Shown here: positions 25,951 through 36,988 of the stretch, one piece after another
Layout: each line of letters begins with the position of its first letter
Position numbering within the stretch: position 1 is the stretch's first letter
NCBI RefSeq assembly: GCF_001598055.1
Contig: NZ_CP014844.1
Coordinates: 4,429,642-4,493,641 of the forward strand
DNA from: Cupriavidus nantongensis
GTDB taxonomy: Bacteria > Pseudomonadota > Gammaproteobacteria > Burkholderiales > Burkholderiaceae
Length of the DNA: 64,000 bases
Direction of reading: 5' to 3'
Made by a program: the position numbers and the translations under genes
The notes under the pieces: generated by a model
The model's input: the letters and a program-made list of their open reading frames with translations, nothing else
Told to the model about the DNA's origin: nothing
Databases searched by the model: none

Positions 25951-28900
25951 GACGGCTCTCCCGTCGGCGGCGTGGCTGGTGGCGCTGTGGGTGGCGCTGT
26001 GGGTGGTGTTGTGGTCGTCGGCGCGGCGCCCTTGGCCTTGGGCTTGCGCTCGGACATGGTCTCCAGCCCCCAGAAGAATAGCGGGATAAAGAACAGCGCA
26101 ATCACCGTGGCGCCGAGCATGCCACCGATCACGCCGGTGCCGAGCGACTGCCGGCTCGCCGCCGAGGCGCCGCTGGCAATGGCCAGCGGCACGCAGCCCA
26201 GGATGAACGCCAGCGACGTCATGATGATGGGCCGCAGCCGCAGCCTGGCCGCGTGCAGCGCGGCGTCGTAGGCGCTCAGGCCCTCCTTGTGGCGCATCTC
26301 CACCGCGAACTCGAAGATCAGGATGGCGTTCTTGGCCGCCAGCGCAATCAGTACCGTCAGGCCGATCTGGAAGTACACATCGTTCTGCATGCCGCGCATC
26401 AGGATCGCCAGCAGCGCGCCGAACAGCGCGAACGGCACCGCCAGCAGCACGCCGATCGGCAACGACCACTTCTCGTATTGCGCCGCCAGGATCAGGAACA
26501 CCATCAGCAAGGCAAAGGCGAACACATAGATCGCGGTCGAGCCCGCGGTCTTTTCCTCGTACGCCTGCCCGCTCCAGGAATAGCTGTAGCCCTCGCCCAG
26601 CACCTCCTTCGCAATGTCCTCCATCGCCTGCAGCGCCTGGCCCGAGCTGTAGCCGGGCGCGGCGTCGCCCATGATCTTGGCGGCCGGGAAGTTGTTGAAA
26701 CGCGTGACGATGTCGGCGCCGGGCACGTACCTGACCGTGGTGACCGCCTTGATCGGCACCATCTCGCCGTTGCGGTTGCGCACGTAGACCTTGTCGATAT
26801 CCTCCGGGCGCGAGCGGTAGTCGGGCTCGGCCTGCAGGATCACCTGGAACAGCCGGCTGTTCTTCGGGAACTGGCTGACGTAGAGCGAGCCGAACATGGT
26901 CTGCAGCGCCGAGTAGACCTGTTCCACCGGCACGCCCTGGGTCTCGGAGCGCTCGCGGTCGACTTCCACCATCAGCTGGCGCGAGCGCGTGTTGATGGTG
27001 GAGTTCACGCCGGTCAGCTCCGGCCGCTGGTGCGCCTTGGCGATAAAGGCGCGCACCTTGCCCTCGAGCTGCTGGTAGGTGCCGTCGCCGGTGCTCTGCA
27101 GCCAGAACTCGAAGCCGCCGGTGCTGCCCAGGCCCGGGATCGAAGGCGGGTTGATCGGGATCACCACGCCGTCCTGGTAGGTGGAGAACTCCTTCTTGGC
27201 GTTGGCGATCAGGTCGGCCGCGCTTTCGCCGTCGCCGCGCTCACTGAAGCCCTTGAGCGAGACAAAGAGCGTGCCGGCGTTGGACTTGTTCTGCGAATCG
27301 ATCAGGCTGAAGCCGGTCGGCGCCGCCACCGCGGCCACCCCCGGTTGTTTGGAGAACCAGTCCTCGGCGCGGCGCGACAGCGCCTGGGTGCGGTCCAGGC
27401 TGGCCGCATCCGGCATGATCACCGCGCCCAGCAGGTAGCCCTGGTCCTCCACCGGCAGGAACGACGACGGGATACGCGCGAACATCAGCCCGATCGCCGC
27501 CAGCATCGCCACGATCACCCCCAGCGACACCACCGTGCGCCGGATCACTGCCTGGTTGGCGGCGTCATAGCGATCGATCAGCCGGTCGAACTTGGCGTTG
27601 AACCAGCGGAAGAAGCGGTTCTTCTTCTGCTCGCCCGGCTTGAGCAGGATCGCCGCCAGCGCCGGCGACAGCGTCAGCGCGACCACGCCGGACAGCACCA
27701 CCGAAAACGCTAGCGTCACCGCGAACTGCTTGTACAGCTGCCCGGTGATGCCCGACAGGAACGCCACCGGGATAAACACCGCCAGCAGCACCAGCACGAT
27801 CGCCACCACCGGGCCGCTGACCTCGTCCATCGCCTTCTTGGCGGCTTCCTTGGGCGGCAGGTTGAACTCGGTCATGTTGCGCTCGACGTTCTCGATCACC
27901 ACGATCGCGTCGTCGACCACGATGCCGATCGCCAGCACCATGCCGAACAGCGTCAGCATATTGACCGAGAAGCCGAACATGCTCATGCCGACGAAAGCGC
28001 CGATGATCGATACCGGCACCGCCAGGATCGGCACCAGCGTGGCGCGGAAGCTCTGCAGGAACAGGTACACCACCAGGATCACCAGGATCACCGCGTCGCG
28101 CAGCGTGTGCACGACCTCGCCGATCGACTCCTGCACGAACTCGGTGGTGTCGAGCGCGATTTCATACTCGAGTCCGGGCGGGAACGATTTCTTCAGCTCT
28201 TCCAGCGTGCCGCGCACCTGCTTGGCCACGTCGAGCGCATTGGCGCCGGGCTGCTGGTAGACCGCCATCAGCGTCGCGGTCTTGCCCTTGTAGCGGCTGC
28301 GCAGCGAATAGTCCTTCTGGCCCAGCTCGACCCGGCCCACGTCCTTCAGGCGCACCAGCGCGGCGTCGCCCGACTGGGCGCGCAGGATCATGTTCTCGAA
28401 CTCGGCGGGCTCGGTCATGCGGCCCTTGGTGGCGATCGGGAAGGTCAGCTTGACCTCGCCATCGGTGGGCGACTGGCCGATGCGCCCGGCGGAATACTGC
28501 TGGTTCTGCGCGCTGACCGCGTTCTTGACGTCTTCCACGGTGATGCCGAGCGACGCCATCCGGTCCGGCCGCAGCCAGATGCGCATGGCGTAGTCGGGGC
28601 TGCCGAAGATCGACGCCTGGTTGGCGCCAGGTATGCGCTTGAGCGCGTCCAGCACGTAGATATTGGCGTAGTTGCCGACAAAGGTCTGGTCGTAGCTGTT
28701 GTCGGGCGAATACAGCGCGATCACCATCATGAACGCCGACGACCGCTTCTGCACCGACACGCCCTGCGACGTGACCGCATCCGGCAAGGTCGGCAGCGCC
28801 AGGTTGACGCGGTTCTGCACGTCCACCTGCGCCAGCTGCGGGTCGGTGCCGATCTCGAAATACACGTTCAGCGTCATGTCCCCGGTGGAGGAACTCGACG

Positions 28901-29144
28901 AGTTCATGTACATCATGTTGTCGGCGCCGTTGACCTGCTGCTCGATCGGTGCGGCCACGTTCTGCGCCACCACTTCGGCGCTGGCGCCCGGATACTTGGT
29001 GCTGACCGTGATCGACGGCGGCGTGATCTCGGGGAACTGTGCGATCGGCAGCTTGGTCAGCGCCACCAGGCCGCCCACCACGATGATGATGGACAGCACC
29101 GAGGCGAAGATCGGCCGGTCGATAAAGAAGTGGGATAGCTTCAT
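25947..29144 (-). CDS. RND multidrug efflux permease, HAE1 family
   Basis: A 1065-residue inner-membrane RND pump of the AcrB/MexB type. It begins MKLSHFFIDRPIFASVLSI and carries the proton-relay Asp pair in GIVVDDAIVVIENVERN near residue 408. The two large periplasmic loops and twelve helices fit the family, and length is normal (about 1030-1065). The C-terminal tail is a Thr/Pro/Ala repeat (TPPTAPPTAPPATPP), unlike AcrB. ATGA overlaps link it to the adaptor upstream and the channel downstream. Expected to export hydrophobic drugs or solvents. Confidence 0.96.
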   Translation of the reverse strand: MKLSHFFIDRPIFASVLSIIIVVGGLVALTKLPIAQFPEITPPSITVSTKYPGASAEVVAQNVAAPIEQQVNGADNMMYMNSSSSSTGDMTLNVYFEIGTDPQLAQVDVQNRVNLALPTLPDAVTSQGVSVQKRSSAFMMVIALYSPDNSYDQTFVGNYANIYVLDALKRIPGANQASIFGSPDYAMRIWLRPDRMASLGITVEDVKNAVSAQNQQYSAGRIGQSPTDGEVKLTFPIATKGRMTEPAEFENMILRAQSGDAALVRLKDVGRVELGQKDYSLRSRYKGKTATLMAVYQQPGANALDVAKQVRGTLEELKKSFPPGLEYEIALDTTEFVQESIGEVVHTLRDAVILVILVVYLFLQSFRATLVPILAVPVSIIGAFVGMSMFGFSVNMLTLFGMVLAIGIVVDDAIVVIENVERNMTEFNLPPKEAAKKAMDEVSGPVVAIVLVLLAVFIPVAFLSGITGQLYKQFAVTLAFSVVLSGVVALTLSPALAAILLKPGEQKKNRFFRWFNAKFDRLIDRYDAANQAVIRRTVVSLGVIVAMLAAIGLMFARIPSSFLPVEDQGYLLGAVIMPDAASLDRTQALSRRAEDWFSKQPGVAAVAAPTGFSLIDSQNKSNAGTLFVSLKGFSERGDGESAADLIANAKKEFSTYQDGVVIPINPPSIPGLGSTGGFEFWLQSTGDGTYQQLEGKVRAFIAKAHQRPELTGVNSTINTRSRQLMVEVDRERSETQGVPVEQVYSALQTMFGSLYVSQFPKNSRLFQVILQAEPDYRSRPEDIDKVYVRNRNGEMVPIKAVTTVRYVPGADIVTRFNNFPAAKIMGDAAPGYSSGQALQAMEDIAKEVLGEGYSYSWSGQAYEEKTAGSTAIYVFAFALLMVFLILAAQYEKWSLPIGVLLAVPFALFGALLAILMRGMQNDVYFQIGLTVLIALAAKNAILIFEFAVEMRHKEGLSAYDAALHAARLRLRPIIMTSLAFILGCVPLAIASGASAASRQSLGTGVIGGMLGATVIALFFIPLFFWGLETMSERKPKAKGAAPTTTTPPTAPPTAPPATPPTGEPS

Positions 29145-30364
29145 GGCTTGCCCCCGGCGCCGGCGGCAGCCTGGGGCTGGGGTGGCGGCGCTGCCGCTCC
29201 TGAAGCGGCCGCCGCGGCAGCGGGCGCGGGCCGCGCCGCGGTGGCTTCCACCGGCCGCACCGGCGCGCCGGGCGCGAGCCGCAGCATGCCGCTGACCACC
29301 ACGCGCTCACCGGCCTTCAGGCCGGTGCTGACGATCCAGTTGTCGCCGCTCCACTGGCCGGCCTCGACCACGCGCTGCTGCGCCTTGTTGTCGGGGCCGA
29401 CCACACACACCTGCTGGCCGCGTGGCCCCTGGATGATGGCTTCCTGCGGCACCGCGATGGCCTGCCGGCGCTCGGCGCCATGCAGCTTCACGCGCACGAA
29501 CTGGCCGGGGCGCAGCGTGCCGTCGGGATTCGCAACCTCGGCGCGGATCATGTAGGTGCCGGTTTCCGCGTTGAAGGCGGCATCGGCAAAGGTGATCTTG
29601 CCGTGATGCGGGAACTGGCTGCCGTCGGCCAGCACGATCACCACGTCGAAGGCGCCCTGCGCCGGAAACCTGAGCGCGCCGGACTGCTGCCCGGCGCGCG
29701 CGGTCAACACCTCGTTCTCGGACAGGCTGAAGTTGACCCACATCGGGTCGAGCTTGGCGACGTAGGTCAGCAGGCTGTTGGACGGATCGATATAGCTGCC
29801 CGCCTGCTTCTTGGCAAAGCTGGACACGCCGGTGACCGGCGACTTGATGGTGGTGTAGCCCAGGTTGAGCTTGGCGTTGGTGACGTTGGCGCGCGCCGCC
29901 TCGACTGCGGCCGCGGCGGACTGCTGCTTGCCGGTCGCGTCGTCCAGGTCGCGCTGGCTCAGCGCGTTGCGCTCGGCCAGCGGGCGCACCCGCGCCAGGT
30001 CGGCATTGGCGGTCTTGAGCCGCGCCACCTGCTGCGCCAGCTCAGCGTTGGCGGCGTCGAGCGCCGCGGCAAACGGCTTCGGGTCCATCAGGAACATGGT
30101 CTGGCCGGCCTTGACCACCGCGCCCTCGGTATAGACGCGCTGGTCGAGAAAGCCATTGACCCGCGCGCGGATCTCCACCTGCTGCGAGCTCTGGGTCTGG
30201 CCAACAAAGTCGTAGACGATGGGCACGTCGCGCAGCGCCACGGTCATCACGCTGACTTCGGCCGCGGGCGGCGCGTGCGCCGCCGGTTTGTCGTTGCCGC
30301 AGGCGGCCAGCGCCATGGCGCAAGCCAGCCCGAGCGCGCCGCGCCATTGGAATGCAGTATTCAC
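29141..30364 (-). CDS. RND efflux periplasmic adaptor lipoprotein
   Basis: A 407-residue membrane-fusion protein joining the RND pump to the outer-membrane channel. The lipobox AACGND places the acylated Cys at about residue 22. Lipoyl (biotinyl-like) and alpha-hairpin regions follow, with a Pro/Ala-rich C-terminus. The start is likely GTG at 30364, since GGAGGGG lies just upstream; the ATG six codons earlier lies inside that site. It is first in the operon, so the promoter should be in the 200 bp ahead of it. Confidence 0.92.
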   Translation of the reverse strand: MNTAFQWRGALGLACAMALAACGNDKPAAHAPPAAEVSVMTVALRDVPIVYDFVGQTQSSQQVEIRARVNGFLDQRVYTEGAVVKAGQTMFLMDPKPFAAALDAANAELAQQVARLKTANADLARVRPLAERNALSQRDLDDATGKQQSAAAAVEAARANVTNAKLNLGYTTIKSPVTGVSSFAKKQAGSYIDPSNSLLTYVAKLDPMWVNFSLSENEVLTARAGQQSGALRFPAQGAFDVVIVLADGSQFPHHGKITFADAAFNAETGTYMIRAEVANPDGTLRPGQFVRVKLHGAERRQAIAVPQEAIIQGPRGQQVCVVGPDNKAQQRVVEAGQWSGDNWIVSTGLKAGERVVVSGMLRLAPGAPVRPVEATAARPAPAAAAAASGAAAPPPQPQAAAGAGGKP

Positions 30365-30468
30365 GGATCCCCCTCCCGCCATGGTTATGCATGCGATGGC
30401 TGCGGGCGGTCGCCGTGGTCGGCCGTGTTACGCCGCACCGGTCCGCCGGCCGCGCTCCCCTTCTCTCC

Positions 30469-30487
30469 GGCAGGGTAAGACCCTGCC
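30469..30487. promoter_or_regulatory. inverted repeat upstream of the RND operon
   Basis: GGCAGGG (30469-30475) and CCCTGCC (30481-30487) form a perfect 7-bp inverted repeat with a 5-base centre. It lies about 105 bp upstream of the adaptor start. It may be an operator or a hairpin at the end of the upstream gene's transcript; there is no T-tract. Confidence 0.35.
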
Positions 30488-30567
30488 CCGCCGCGCGCCA
30501 ATTCAATTCTTTTGTCGACGTCTTTACTACTTTCGAAAGCGCCGGTCAGCGCGCCGCCGCCATGGCT

Positions 30568-33009
30568 TCAGCGACGGAAACCGCCATGGAAGCCGCCGCC
30601 GCGGAAGCCCCCGGCGCGGCCGCCGAATCCCGCTCCAGCGCCGCCGACGAAGCCGCGCCCCTGCCACGCGTGCGCCGAACCCTGCAGCCGCTGCTGGCCG
30701 ATCTCGCGCGCCTGGCGCTGCTGCTCCAGTCTCGCGGTGGCGTCGTTGCCCGGCTGCACCGGCTCCCAGCCGCCGGGGGTGTGCTTCTGCCAGCCGCTGT
30801 CGGTGTGCTGGTAGACCGAACCGTCGTGCCCGGCATACACATTGCCGTTGTTCCAGACCACCGCGTTGTCCTTGCCCGGGTTGGCGACAAAGCCGCGGCT
30901 GCCGCCACTGTGTTGCCCCGTCTGCGTATTGCCGGCGATGCCGGCCTCGGCGGCGCCGACGCGGCCGGTCTGGGCGTTGTAGCCTGCGGCCTGCCGCCCT
31001 GCGGCATAGTCGCCGGTGTAGGTGTTGCCGGCCACGCCGCCGCGCGCCGCGCCTTCGCGCCCGGTCGACGGGTTGGCGAAGCTGCCCTGGCGGCCGGCCG
31101 CATAGTTGCCGGAATAGGGATTGAACGCGGCGCCGCGGCTGCCCTGGTAGCGCGCGCCGGTGGCCGGGTTGTAGCCGGCGCCCGCGGTGCCGCGCCATTC
31201 GGTGCCGGTCCAGGCGTTCCAGCCCTGCGCGTGGGTGACCGTGCCCTGGCCCCAGCGGCCGTAGAAGTTGGCCTGGTTCACGTTGACGTAGTTCCAGTTG
31301 TACGGGCCGCCCCACCAGTACGGGCCCCAGTACGGCGACGCAGCGCCCCAGAACGCGCCCGCGGCGAAGCCGAAGGCAAAGCCCTCGGCCATGCCGATGC
31401 CGAAGCCGGCGCCGTAGCCATAGGTCACCGGATAGCCGTAGTAGACCGCGCCCACGTAGGGCGGATAGACATAGCCCGTGCCATAGACCACGGTACCGTC
31501 GGCGCTCACAACCACGCCCATGTAGCCGGGCGTGTAGCCGACCACCACGGTCTGCGGCGTGACGGCGTAGATGCGCACGTAGGTGACGTAGTACACCGGC
31601 GAGGTCGGCGGGATGGTATAGATCGCCGACGGCACCTCGGTCGCCACCTGCCACGGACCAGTGGGCGCCGGCGCGGTGAACCAGACGCCGTTGGCCACCG
31701 CGTAGTAATGGCTGCCGTCGACCTCGATCACCGGCGTGCCGGTATTGACCGCGTAGCTGAGCGAGGTGCCGGTGATCGGCACGAAGCGCGGCGCGCCGTC
31801 ATACGCCACCGTCAGGCTGGCCTTGCTGCGCGACACCGTGGCGGTCTGCGGGATGGTGGCGGCGATCTCGGCCTCGCGCGCCTGCGGCGTGCCGGGCACG
31901 GAGACCAGCACATTGGCCTTGGGATCGGTGGGCGGGATGCGGGCGAAGTCCGCCGGCAACTGGCTGCCCGGCACGTACTGCCACGGTCCGGTCAGCATCG
32001 GCGCGCGGAACCAGCGCCCCGAGACCAGCACGTAATACTGGTTGGCGGCCGGATCGACAAAGACCGCGTGGTCGGCATTGGTCATGGTCAGCAGGCTGAC
32101 GCCGCTGACCGGTGCCATCTGCGGTGCGCCGCTGGTCACCACCAGCTCCGTCGGCTGGGTGGCAAAGAGGATGGCCGGGGCGCGCGCAGGGCGCTTGCCG
32201 TCGGCTGGCAGCATCGCGTCGGGCTTGATGCCGGCGGCCGCCTTGCCGGCCGCGGTCTCCAGCGCCTTGGGCACGGTCGTCATCACCTCCCAGGCGCCGC
32301 CGGCCGATTCGGAGCGATACCAGTAGCCGGCCGCCTTCAGCCACAACTCGCCATCGGGCGCGCGCAGCAGCAGCGCGCGGCTGTTCAGCGCGCGTTCGTA
32401 CGACGTTCCGGGCACGGCGCGCCAGGCGGGCTCGCCATCGACCAGCACCAGCAGCGTCGGCGTGGTCGCAAACAGGATCTGCGGCGCGTCATTGCGCACC
32501 GCGACGCGGCCGGCTTTTGCCAGTTGCTGCGATACCGCATAGCTGGCCTGCAGCTGATCCAGCGGCACCGTCAGCCCATTGGCCGGCAGGCGCGACACCA
32601 GCACCTGGCGCACGCGGTCGGCGGCGTCGGGCTGCGTCGGCACTTCGACGCTGTCGACCGTGATCCGGCTCAGCTGCACCAGCCCGGACGGCTTGTCGAT
32701 ATCGCCGGTGGCCGAGAAATGGACCACGCCGTAGGTCGGCGTGCCCGCCTTGTCGCCGACCGCCACCGCGGCGCGCCCGGACAGGCGGTTGCCCTCCCAG
32801 GTCTCGATCTGGGGCTGGTACAGCTCGACATGGTCGGTGGCCGCATCAAAGCTGCGCGGCCAGGTCAGAGGGGCCGCGGCCGTGGCTGCCGCCGCTGACG
32901 GCGGCTTGGCCGGCGTGGCGGCCTGCGCGGCGAGCGGCGCCAGCGCCAGCCAGGCCGCCGCGACCAGCGCGCTGGTCTGCTTGCTGGTCCGATTTATCCG
33001 AAACGACAT
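30568..33009 (-). CDS. large exported protein with Trp/Pro modules and Gly-rich repeats
   Basis: An 813-residue secreted protein. A signal peptide (ALVAAAWLALAPLAAQA) precedes the mature chain. The first half holds repeated modules such as GRWFRAPMLTGPWQYVP and GVWFTAPAPTGPWQVAT, each followed by an IPPTDP/IPPTSP segment. These resemble repeats in proteins sometimes annotated as carbohydrate-binding family V/XII. A Tyr/Gly-rich stretch (about residues 480-570) and Gly/Ala/Asn repeats with NPATG, NPSTG and NAQTG follow. The tail is RGG-like (GFRGGGFHGGFRR). Start chosen for its GGAGAAACCC site. Role unknown; probably cell-surface. Confidence 0.72.
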   Translation of the reverse strand: MSFRINRTSKQTSALVAAAWLALAPLAAQAATPAKPPSAAAATAAAPLTWPRSFDAATDHVELYQPQIETWEGNRLSGRAAVAVGDKAGTPTYGVVHFSATGDIDKPSGLVQLSRITVDSVEVPTQPDAADRVRQVLVSRLPANGLTVPLDQLQASYAVSQQLAKAGRVAVRNDAPQILFATTPTLLVLVDGEPAWRAVPGTSYERALNSRALLLRAPDGELWLKAAGYWYRSESAGGAWEVMTTVPKALETAAGKAAAGIKPDAMLPADGKRPARAPAILFATQPTELVVTSGAPQMAPVSGVSLLTMTNADHAVFVDPAANQYYVLVSGRWFRAPMLTGPWQYVPGSQLPADFARIPPTDPKANVLVSVPGTPQAREAEIAATIPQTATVSRSKASLTVAYDGAPRFVPITGTSLSYAVNTGTPVIEVDGSHYYAVANGVWFTAPAPTGPWQVATEVPSAIYTIPPTSPVYYVTYVRIYAVTPQTVVVGYTPGYMGVVVSADGTVVYGTGYVYPPYVGAVYYGYPVTYGYGAGFGIGMAEGFAFGFAAGAFWGAASPYWGPYWWGGPYNWNYVNVNQANFYGRWGQGTVTHAQGWNAWTGTEWRGTAGAGYNPATGARYQGSRGAAFNPYSGNYAAGRQGSFANPSTGREGAARGGVAGNTYTGDYAAGRQAAGYNAQTGRVGAAEAGIAGNTQTGQHSGGSRGFVANPGKDNAVVWNNGNVYAGHDGSVYQHTDSGWQKHTPGGWEPVQPGNDATARLEQQRQAREIGQQRLQGSAHAWQGRGFVGGAGAGFGGRAGGFRGGGFHGGFRR

Positions 33010-33251
33010 GGGTTTCTCCGGGAGGGCGCCGCCTGCCGGCTGCCGGCACGCGCGGGCAGGATGCTGCACAACAGGCGGCCCATTGCGCGAATCTAGAGTA
33101 GCCCGTCAACGCGAACAATCCGATTTGAAAACATTCAGGATGCGCCAGAAAAAAGACAGATCAGCCGCCGGCACCGGGCCATGGGCCCGGGTGCCCTTGA
33201 AGCGTCCCGGCACGGCCTCATCTCTGTTCACTCCACCCCGCATCCCCGCCC

Positions 33252-34400
33252 ATGCCTCCACGCACCACCATCCTGACCGCGGCGCTCGTCACGGCCTTGC
33301 TGCACGGCTATATCGGGCTGCGCCTGCTGCCGGCAATGCCGGCGCCGATGGCGGTCAAGGCGCTGGCGGTGGCCTGGCTGGCCCTGTCCTGCGCGCTGCT
33401 GCCGGCCGGGCTGCTGGCGCGGCGCGTCAGCCAGCCGTGGTCGGACCTGGTGTCGTGGATCGGCATGCTCGCCATGGGATTCTTCTCATCGCTGCTGGTG
33501 CTGACGCTGGTCCGCGACGTGGCCCTCGCCGCCGCCTGGCTGGCGGGGCAACTGCTGGGCTGGCGTGCGCCCGGCCTGGCCGCCGGCAGCGCCGTGGCAG
33601 TGCCGCTGCTGGCCTTGCTGGTCACGCTGGCCGGTTATGTCAATGCGCGCCGGCTGGCGCGCGTGGTCGAGGTCGACGTGCCGGTGCCGGGCCTGCCCGA
33701 TGCGCTGCACGGCTTCACCATCGCGCAGATCAGCGACATCCATGTCGGCCCCACCATCAAGCGGCCTTATCTTGACCGCATCGTCGACCGCGTCAACAGC
33801 CTGCAGGCCGATGCCGTCGCCATCACCGGCGACCTGGTCGACGGCACCGTGCGCGAGCTGTCGGCCCACACCGCACCGCTGGCCCGGCTGCAGGCACGCC
33901 ACGGCACCTACTTCGTCACCGGCAACCACGAGTACTACTCGGGCGCGGAACCGTGGATCCAGGAACTGCGCCGCCTGGGCGTGCGCGTGCTGATGAACGA
34001 GCACGTGGTGCTGCAGCATGACGGCAACGCGCTGGTGCTGGGCGGCGTCACCGACTACTCCGCCGGCCGCTTCCATGAAAGCCACCGCAGCGACCCGCAG
34101 CGCGCCATCGCCGGCGCTCCCGCCGACGCCGGCGTGCGCGTGCTGCTGGCCCACCAGCCACGCACCGCGCCCGCGGCAGCGCAAGCGGGCTTCGACCTGC
34201 AGCTGTCGGGCCATACCCATGGCGGCCAGTTCTGGCCGTGGAACCTGTTCGTGCCGATGCAGCAGCCGTACACCGCCGGCCTGGTGCGGCATGGATCGCT
34301 GTGGATCTATATCAGCCGTGGCACCGGCTATTGGGGCCCCCCGAAGCGGTTCGGGGCGCCGTCGGAGATTACGCGGGTGAGGTTGGTGCGGGGCAACTAG
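33252..34400 (+). CDS. membrane-anchored metallophosphoesterase
   Basis: A 382-residue calcineurin-like phosphoesterase with four to five N-terminal membrane segments (about residues 1-135). The dinuclear metal site is complete: DIH at 162-164, GDLVDG near 193, GNHE at 224-227, LAHQP and GHTHGG at 320-325. Membrane-anchored members of this family hydrolyse envelope phosphoesters such as UDP-diacylglucosamine (LpxG-like) or lipids. The exact substrate is undecided. No operon partner is evident. Confidence 0.9.
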   Translation: MPPRTTILTAALVTALLHGYIGLRLLPAMPAPMAVKALAVAWLALSCALLPAGLLARRVSQPWSDLVSWIGMLAMGFFSSLLVLTLVRDVALAAAWLAGQLLGWRAPGLAAGSAVAVPLLALLVTLAGYVNARRLARVVEVDVPVPGLPDALHGFTIAQISDIHVGPTIKRPYLDRIVDRVNSLQADAVAITGDLVDGTVRELSAHTAPLARLQARHGTYFVTGNHEYYSGAEPWIQELRRLGVRVLMNEHVVLQHDGNALVLGGVTDYSAGRFHESHRSDPQRAIAGAPADAGVRVLLAHQPRTAPAAAQAGFDLQLSGHTHGGQFWPWNLFVPMQQPYTAGLVRHGSLWIYISRGTGYWGPPKRFGAPSEITRVRLVRGN

Positions 34401-34485
34401 GAAAGTGCCGTAAAAGAGGAAGACTCTTCGCGGGCTTGAAGCGGGGATTTTGCAAGCTCAGCTACCGGCGGTCAGCGCCTGGGCT

Positions 34486-34665
34486 TTACTTGGCCTTCAG
34501 GTTCATCGAGCTGAATGCCTTTCGCGCCAAGTCGGAGATGCGTTTCTTGTTCCGCCTTAGCTCGGCGATTTCGGATTTCGTCAGATGTACGGAAACCGAT
34601 GAGGTACCCCGCTTAATCCGCGGTGAGGGCGTGGGTGGCAATGCCGAAGATCTTGCGGATTTCAT
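34486..34665 (-). CDS. 59-residue hypothetical protein, ribbon-helix-helix-like
   Basis: A small basic protein. An AAGGAGG site (34674-34680) lies 8 bases before the ATG at 34665, so translation from there is well supported. After a Ser/Pro/Arg-rich leader, residues about 24-55 read SVSVHLTKSEIAELRRNKKRI followed by SDLARKAFSSM. The beta-strand then two-helix pattern resembles ribbon-helix-helix DNA-binding antitoxins, but no toxin gene is adjacent. Local base composition is AT-richer than its neighbours. It may be a remnant of an acquired module. The family call is tentative. Confidence 0.45.
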   Translation of the reverse strand: MKSARSSALPPTPSPRIKRGTSSVSVHLTKSEIAELRRNKKRISDLARKAFSSMNLKAK

Positions 34666-34846
34666 CGCCATACCTCCTTTCCAGTTCACGAATTACCCTG
34701 CCGGGTGCCACGAGTCGTCCAGGTAGCCGCTTTAGAACGAAGAGGTGGATTGACTTTCGCATCCCCCAAACCTATCCGGCATCACACTAATGCCAAAGGT
34801 CTGGCAACACGTTTCAGAATTTTCGACAGCACATACAGCCAGCACC

Positions 34847-34875
34847 ATAAAAAAACCAGGCCCGCAGACCTGGTT
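34847..34875 (-). terminator. rho-independent terminator of ettA
   Basis: AACCAGG (34854-34860) and CCTGGTT (34869-34875) form a 7-bp perfect stem with an 8-base loop. On the minus strand a run of seven T residues follows (34847-34853). It lies 23 bp beyond the ettA stop. Confidence 0.85.
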
Positions 34876-34897
34876 CTCTTGCTCGCTCAGCAGTGCT

Positions 34898-36565
<1,668 letters not shown>

Positions 36566-36714
36566 GGGTGCGTGTTGGTGATGGTGCTGGAGTAGGTGCG
36601 GGAATGGCGGAGTGTATCAGGCACGCCGGCGCGCGCAGCCCGGGCCCGGCCAGCTTTGGCCTGCGCCGGTACAATCGCAGGTTCGTCTTTCCGCCGATTT
36701 TTCAAGCCATCGCC

Positions 36715-36939
36715 ATGAGCAAACCCGCCCTGACCCTGAAGTTCAAGTGCAAGAAGTGCACCAAACCCGTCACGCTGTACCTGCAGAAGACGTCGGCGTG
36801 CTCGCACATCACCCCGTACCAGGGTTTCTGCAAGTGCGGCGAAATGATGCGCCATGCCACCGGCGACAAGGACGCGGTCGAGTCCTTCGTCAATTCGCTG
36901 GACAACAGCTGGATGCACCACCATCACCACCACCACTGA
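36715..36939 (+). CDS. small zinc-ribbon-like protein with natural C-terminal His7
   Basis: A 74-residue cytoplasmic protein. Two cysteine pairs, FKCKKC near residues 10-15 and FCKCG near 42-46, suggest a small zinc ribbon. The chain ends SWM followed by seven histidines encoded by six CAC and one CAT codons, then TGA. The poly-His tail is a chromosomal feature here, not a cloning tag, because it continues directly into native intergenic sequence. A TACAAT -10-like box lies at 36670-36675. A role in metal (Zn/Ni) binding or storage is plausible. The gene is upstream of the YgjP-like metallopeptidase, 49 bp away. I do not recognise a characterised homologue. Confidence 0.75.
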   Translation: MSKPALTLKFKCKKCTKPVTLYLQKTSACSHITPYQGFCKCGEMMRHATGDKDAVESFVNSLDNSWMHHHHHHH

Positions 36940-36988
36940 GCCGGCCACCGTGGTGAATGAGACCTGGCGTCCCGCCGGCAAGGATCCG

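Noticed and set aside
36915..36939. Poly-His end as a cloning artefact or vector tag
   Set aside because: The sequence continues without vector features into native chromosomal DNA and the next gene.
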